Source: Stagnihabitans sp043721775
GTDB taxonomy: Bacteria; Pseudomonadota; Alphaproteobacteria; Rhodobacterales; Rhodobacteraceae
Assembly: GCA_043721775.1 (NCBI GenBank)
Contig: JAYSQA010000345.1
Span: 8,926 to 72,925, forward strand
DNA length: 64,000 nucleotides
Direction: 5' to 3'
In this document: piece by piece, positions 60,004 through 64,000 of the stretch
Numbering within the stretch: the first letter of the stretch is position 1
How the letters are laid out: each line of letters begins with the position of its first letter
Notes under the pieces: model-generated
What the model was told of the DNA's origin: nothing
Databases searched by the model: none
Seen by the model: the letters and a program-made list of their open reading frames with translations, nothing else
Translations under genes and position numbers: made by a program

Positions 60004-60207
60004 ATGTCCCCCACCTTCCCCACTACCGGTTACGTCCGGCTCAAGTCCATTCTGGCTCCCGTTGGGCCTATCCCTGTTTCGCCATCCACGTGGTGGCAGG
60101 GCGTGAAGGATGGTCGGTTCCCTAAGTCGATGAAGCTTGGTCCTCGCACAACGGTATGGAGGGCCGAAGACATTCGCGCCCTTTTCGAGGCCGCCCCCAG
60201 TGCGTGA
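60004..60207 (+). CDS. AlpA-like helix-turn-helix regulator
   Basis: The 67-residue protein has the AlpA/excisionase pattern: YVRLKSILAPVGPIPVSPSTWWQGVKDGRFPKSMKLGPRTTVWRAEDIRALFE, a winged helix-turn-helix with the wing KLGPRTTVW. Such proteins switch on integrase or act as excisionases in P4-like islands. The 160 bases before it (59844-60003) contain only A/T-rich sequence with a loose CCGAAC..GTTCGG inverted repeat that might be its operator. Confidence 0.88.
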   Translation: MSPTFPTTGYVRLKSILAPVGPIPVSPSTWWQGVKDGRFPKSMKLGPRTTVWRAEDIRALFEAAPSA

Positions 60208-60398
60208 TCAACTGCGGCCGCTGGCCCATGCCGCCAGTTGTTCAGCCTTGGGGTTCCGCAATCGGCGTCTCGCAATGGTCTTCTTGCGCTTCCAAGGAGA
60301 TCATCGGCACTTCGGCCTTGACCTAATACCTTTGCACGCACGGTTGGCGTCGGTCTGCCAAGACGCCTCTGTCCGCCAGATTTCAGAGTGAAATCGTC

Positions 60399-61244
60399 GT
60401 GGGAAAACTCACGACGAAAAAGCAGCTTTTGCTTGCCGACTCACCAAGGTTTCAAGGGGGGCTGGATGCCAGCGAACTGGCCCTTCCTATAGTATGCCAG
60501 AAAACTGTTTCTCTTCTGCCAGCGTCAACCCAACCAGACGCCGTCGATGCGGCCGGCCACAACCTCGTAGCCACCATCACTACCGCCAAGCCGAAGGCGC
60601 GGCAGCACACCCCTCAGGCCCGAGAACGCCGCCGTGTCGTGAAGGACCGTCTGAGCAACTTCGAGGCAGCCACCCGCTTCGCATACCAAATGGCATGGCC
60701 CCTGAACCTCGCCATCACCATCAACTGGACCGCGCTGATCCAAGCCGGTGATTGCAACGCTGGAAACTGCCTTGACCGGGAAGAAGCCGCCAGGGAATCC
60801 TACCTCAGATCCGAGCTTTCCCGGTGTCGGCCCCAAACCGCACCGGGCGCACCGTTCGTGGCGATCTGGGGGCGTGACATAGGACGCAGGATGGGGAGTC
60901 ACACGCACATCGGCCTGCATTGCTGTCTCCGGTATCCCAAGCATCTTCTCTTTCTGGTCGCCATGTTGGAGCGGATTTGTGGCAGTCCCGCCTCCACCGC
61001 CCCTGGTCGGTTCGATGAGAACGTGATGGCAGAGTCGAGCTGCAAGGGCTGGCAGGTAAAGCTTATCTACGGCCAAAGCCTCCTTTCCGGCGCTCTGGCT
61101 TGGGTGGACTACATCGCCCGGCAATCGGAACAACACAACGAGTGGCCGGACTTGGCGGGCAAGGCATTTGGAGTTTCTCAGGCTATAGGTCCTTCCGCGC
61201 GCGCCACCCTAAAAGCCCCTCATGGTTTTGATCCCCCGCATTAG
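60399..61244 (+). CDS. Island protein with HUH-like motif (possible Rep/relaxase-type nuclease)
   Basis: The 281-residue protein starts at GTG 60399. The first ~85 residues are low in recognisable features. The rest contains FAYQMAWPLNLAITINWTAL, then EAARESYLRSEL, GAPFVAIWGRDIGRRMGSHTHIGLH and WVDYIARQSEQHNEWPDLAGKAFGVSQAIG. HTHIGLH following a beta-strand resembles the His-hydrophobic-His metal site of HUH nucleases, and Tyr in DYIARQ could be the nucleophile. I do not know a named family for it. Its place after AlpA suits a replication or mobilisation role for the excised island. This assignment is inference from one motif. Confidence 0.65.
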   Translation: MGKLTTKKQLLLADSPRFQGGLDASELALPIVCQKTVSLLPASTQPDAVDAAGHNLVATITTAKPKARQHTPQARERRRVVKDRLSNFEAATRFAYQMAWPLNLAITINWTALIQAGDCNAGNCLDREEAARESYLRSELSRCRPQTAPGAPFVAIWGRDIGRRMGSHTHIGLHCCLRYPKHLLFLVAMLERICGSPASTAPGRFDENVMAESSCKGWQVKLIYGQSLLSGALAWVDYIARQSEQHNEWPDLAGKAFGVSQAIGPSARATLKAPHGFDPPH

Positions 61245-61690
61245 GCCTGCCCCCAAACTTCGACTGCAACGGGGGTTGGGCCCGCGCAAAACCGGGATTG
61301 CATGGCAAATTTTCCTTCGGGTTCATACCCAAACACCTGCCTTTGCCAACCTTTCTCTACCGAAAATCCACCCCTTGTCCGACCCGCCGATACCCACCAA
61401 ATACCTACCAAATGCCTACCCAAACTATTCCCTCATCATCCCTTCCAAATCACCCCCCTATCCCCCCTAATCACCCCCTGCCGTAGCGCCAGCTTGGACC
61501 GCCACGCCGCGCCACCTGCCACGCTTGCCGGCCGTGGTTGGCACGCACCGGGCCCCTCCGCTTTCCGTCCTGCCCGCAGCGTGAATGTTGCCCTGATGAC
61601 ATCCCAATGTGCGCCATGGCCGCTCCCAGCCGTTGCCAAACAACCTTCCGATGTGTTCCATGTTGGCAAAGCATACCAGGAGCATTTTCG
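61245..61690. other. Gene-free stretch with C-rich tract and possible hsdM control region
   Basis: I see no convincing gene here. From 61380 to 61480 the plus strand is almost free of G. It contains short imperfect repeats of the type TACC-ACCAAAT (61388-61422) and three C-runs of 6, 6 and 5 (61453, 61462, 61473), which make a G-quadruplex-capable minus strand. At 61633-61639 and 61663-61669 TTGCCAA and TTGGCAA form an inverted repeat with centres 30 bases apart, shortly before the hsdM start, and may be an operator. Confidence 0.5.
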
Positions 61691-63527
61691 TTGAACCAAC
61701 AGGCCCTTTCGTCCTTCATCTGGTCGGTCGCCGACCTGCTGCGGGGTGACTACAAGCAATCCGACTACGGCAAGGTGATCCTGCCGCTGACCGTGCTGCG
61801 CCGACTGGATTGCATCCTTGCGCCCACCAAGGAGGCCGTGCTGGCTGAGAAGGTCGCCAAGGAGGCCATGGGCATGAACCCACGCGCCCTTCCTGGCCAA
61901 GAAGGCGGATCAGTCGTTCTACAACACCTCCCCGCTCGACATGAAGAAGCTGATGGGCGACCAGGACAACATCGGCGCCAACCTGTTCAGCTACGTCCAA
62001 GGCTTCTCTGACGACGTGCGCGACATATTCGAGCGCTTCGAGTTTGCCGCCCAGGTTGACCGCCTCGCCAAATCCGGCCTCCTGTACCAAGTCGTGGAAA
62101 AGTTCACCCAGATCGACCTCCACCCCGCCCGCGTCGACAACCACCAGATGGGCCTGATCTTCGAAGAGCTGATCCGCCGCTTTTCAGAACTCTCCAACGA
62201 AACCGCCGGCGAACACTTCACCCCCCGCGAAGTCATCCGCCTCATGGTCAACCTGATGTTCGTCGAGGATGACGACGTTCTGTCCAAGCCCGGCGTCGTG
62301 CGCACCATCTACGACCCTACGGCAGGCACCGGTGGCATGCTGTCGGTCGCCGGCGAATACCTGGCCCAGCACAACGACAAGTCTGCCCTCGTCATGTTCG
62401 GGCAAGAGCTGAACCCGGAATCCTACGCCATCTGCAAGGCTGACATGCTGATCAAGGGTCAGGACGTGTCCAACATCGTCTTCGGCAACACCCTGTCCGA
62501 TGACGGTCTGCCCGGCCTGCGCTTTGACTACATGCTGTCCAACCCGCCCTTTGGCGTCGAGTGGAAGAAGGTCGAAAAGACCGTCCGGGCCGAGGCGGAA
62601 CAAAAAGGCTTCCTTGGCCGCTTTGGCCCCGGCCTGCCGCGCGTGTCGGATGGCTCGCTTTTGTTCCTCATGCACCTGCTGTCGAAAATGCGTTCGGCCC
62701 AGAACGGCGGCAGCCGTTTTGGCATCGTGCTGAACGGCTCCCCCCTTTTCACCGGCGGCGCAGGCTCGGGCGAATCTGAAATCCGCCGCTATGTGCTGGA
62801 AAATGACCTGGTCGAGGCGATCATCGCCCTGCCGACCGACATGTTCTACAACACCGGCATCGCCACCTATGTCTGGGTGCTGACCAACCGCAAGCCCGCC
62901 CCCCGCCGGGGCAAGGTCCAGCTGATCGACGGCTCCAGCTTCTGGCAGAAGATGCGCAAAAGCCTCGGCTCCAAGCGCAAAGAGATGGGCGACGACGACA
63001 TTGCCACCATCACCCGCCTGTTCGGTGGCTTTCATACCGCCCAACTGGCCCGCAGCTTTGACGCCACCGGCAAGGAACTGGCCAAAACCGTCGTCCTGCA
63101 CGGCGACACCCTGCCCGAGCCGCCCACCGGTGGCCGCGTCAAGCTGGCCCCCCTGTCGCGCATCTTTGCGAATGAGGCGTTTGGCTACCGCACCATCACC
63201 GTCGAACGCCCCTTGCGTGACGGCGCGGGCAAGGTCATCCTTGGCACCAAGGGCAAGCAGAAGGGCCAGCGCCAGCCCGACAGCGCCTTGCGCGATACCG
63301 AAAACGTCCCCCTGTCCGAGGATGTGACCGCCTACTTCCGGCGCGAGGTGCTGCCCCACGCCCCCGACGCCTGGATTGACGACGAGAAAACCAAGGTCGG
63401 CTACGAGGTGCCCTTCAACCGCCACTTCTACGTCTTCGAGCCGCCCCGCCCGCTGGCCGAGATTGACGCCGATCTGGCCGAGGTCACGGGCCGGATTCAG
63501 GCGATGCTGACGGAGTTGTCGGCATGA
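61691..63527 (+). pseudogene. hsdM: Type I restriction-modification DNA methyltransferase HsdM, frameshifted near the N-terminus
   Basis: Translation should begin at TTG 61691, with AGGAG eight bases upstream (MNQQALSSFIWSVADLLRGD..). It continues in frame to about residue 63 (KEAMGMN), after which the HsdM sequence carries on one frame over (APFLAKKADQSF, then SPLDMKKLMGDQDNIGANL). Removing one C from CCC at 61879-61881 restores 611 residues. The long frame 61941-63527 contains SAM motif I DPTAGTGGML and the adenine-methylase motif NPPFGVEW. As given, a full-length subunit cannot be made, unless this is a base-calling error. It overlaps hsdS (ATGA). It would modify the specific host sequence for the R-M complex. 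Confidence 0.85.
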
Positions 63528-63928
63528 CGCGGCGCTATCCGGCCTATCGGGACTCGGGGGTGGATTGGTTGGGGGAGGTGCCGGATGGGTGGCAGGTCGT
63601 TCGCGTCGACACGGTTTGTACGGTAATAAACGGCTACCCCTTTGACTCTAAGCTGTTCGACCCTGCGCTTGGCTTGCCGCTTGTTCGAATTAGGGACCTT
63701 GGTGCCACCGATGCGGAGGTCAGGTATTCTGGGGAGGTCGTGGAGAGCGCCGTAATTTCAAGCACAGATATTCTGATCGGTATGGACGGGGATTTCAATG
63801 TTGGGCGATGGAAAGGGGAAGGACCCGCACTTCTTAACCAGCGTGTCTGCTGTCTTCGATCTGACAAACACCAATACAGTCGTCTACTGGAATATGTCCT
63901 GCCGGCAGGGCAATCGCGTTTGGCCTAA
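63524..63928 (+). CDS. hsdS: HsdS specificity subunit, N-terminal portion only (truncated)
   Basis: The 134-residue product starts at ATG 63524. MTRRYPAYRDSGVDWLGEVPDGWQVVRV is the standard start of HsdS proteins. The first target-recognition domain follows, with PLVRIRDLG, IGMDGDFNVGRWKGEGPALLNQRVCCLR and YSRLLEYVLP. A complete HsdS has two such domains and about 400 residues, but here the frame ends at TAA 63926 shortly after the NQRV block. None of the three frames of the remaining 72 bases continues HsdS clearly. It may be a half-subunit that works as a dimer or a broken gene. Confidence 0.75.
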   Translation: MTRRYPAYRDSGVDWLGEVPDGWQVVRVDTVCTVINGYPFDSKLFDPALGLPLVRIRDLGATDAEVRYSGEVVESAVISSTDILIGMDGDFNVGRWKGEGPALLNQRVCCLRSDKHQYSRLLEYVLPAGQSRLA

Positions 63929-64000
63929 GGGTTGGCTAACTGATTGAGAAGGCTGAGAAGAAACGCATCACTCCACCCGGCGCGCTTCAGTTTGATCGAG

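Larger units (their letters stand above)
57518..64000 (+). mobile_element. Integrative element at tRNA-Thr (left end; right end outside window)
   Basis: A tyrosine integrase of the tRNA-targeting DUF4102 type follows the tRNA. After it come an unknown protein, an AlpA-like regulator, an HUH-like protein and a type I restriction-modification locus. This is the standard cargo and order of alphaproteobacterial genomic islands and contrasts with the conserved core genes before the tRNA. The left attachment sequence should include the T arm and acceptor end of the tRNA (about 57565-57593). The matching direct repeat at the right end is not within the 6.4 kb seen. Confidence 0.8.

Noticed and set aside
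60137..60391. Small open frame overlapping the AlpA-like gene
   Set aside because: It overlaps the AlpA-like gene out of frame, lacks a ribosome site and has no recognisable features.
1..64000. CRISPR array
   Set aside because: No regularly spaced direct repeats of 25-40 bases were seen anywhere.

Overview
The window reads as chromosome of an alphaproteobacterium of the Rhodobacterales (Rhodobacter/Gemmobacter/Tabrizicola-like). The evidence is high-GC coding sequence, the conserved block mnmE-mnmG-rsmG-parA-parB next to rph-rdgB-hemW and hrcA-grpE, the tsaD/hemD-mitofilin-like-hemY cluster, and intergenic repeats of a style I associate with this family. Almost all of 0-57.4 kb is ordinary, densely packed core genome with many ATGA/GTGA stop-start overlaps. 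The last 6.5 kb is an integrated element.

Layout. 0-5.1 kb: end of tamA, then tamB (outer-membrane assembly) and a convergent YihY-type membrane protein. 5.2-13.3 kb: an exopolysaccharide locus with a YjbE-like small secreted protein, a YjbF lipoprotein, a YjbH outer-membrane protein, a CapD/PglF-type 4,6-dehydratase, a PglC-type initiating sugar transferase, a sugar epimerase and, divergently, a Wza-type export lipoprotein. 13.3-17.5 kb: marR, a nitrilase-family amidase, grxC and comF on the minus strand; a methyltransferase and hemH on the plus strand. 17.6-20.4 kb: two tandem tiny secreted paralogues and a cell-envelope group (two L,D-transpeptidases around a CAP lipoprotein). 20.4-30.5 kb: an RNA m5U methyltransferase, a pair of ABC exporter half-genes (one frameshifted), a CCA-adding enzyme, a Nudix CoA hydrolase, Hsp33, another Nudix protein, a REC-SpoIIE phosphatase and an Hpt protein. 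30.5-36.3 kb: argG, a sulfotransferase-like protein, a class IV aminotransferase, mutS. 36.3-50.8 kb: grpE, hrcA, rph, rdgB, ridA, hemW, parB, parA, rsmG, mnmG, mnmE, rho, hemJ, an AT-rich gap that could be oriC, then maf, aroE, coaE. Three parS sites (39408, 43279, 45193) lie inside coding sequence here and mark the ParABS partition region. 50.8-57.4 kb: DUF1761, EVE, YciI, gpsA, tsaD, hemD, a mitofilin-like protein, hemY.

57.5-64 kb: a tRNA-Thr(CGT) followed by a tyrosine integrase of the DUF4102/P4 type, an unknown protein, an AlpA-like regulator, a protein with an HUH-like motif, and a type I restriction-modification locus (hsdM frameshifted, hsdS cut short). The right end of this island lies outside the window.

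Functional themes: five heme-pathway genes (hemH, hemW, hemJ, hemD, hemY) are dispersed through the window; chromosome segregation and possibly initiation cluster at 39-49 kb; cell-envelope and polysaccharide export dominate the left third. The most unusual items are the mutually exclusive hairpins in front of the integrase, the parS site that serves two overlapping reading frames (rdgB/ridA), the orphan tiny secreted proteins, the HUH-like island protein, and a GC-skew change at parAB whose polarity is opposite to that expected at an origin. All skew and motif statements come from reading and hand counting, not from a program.
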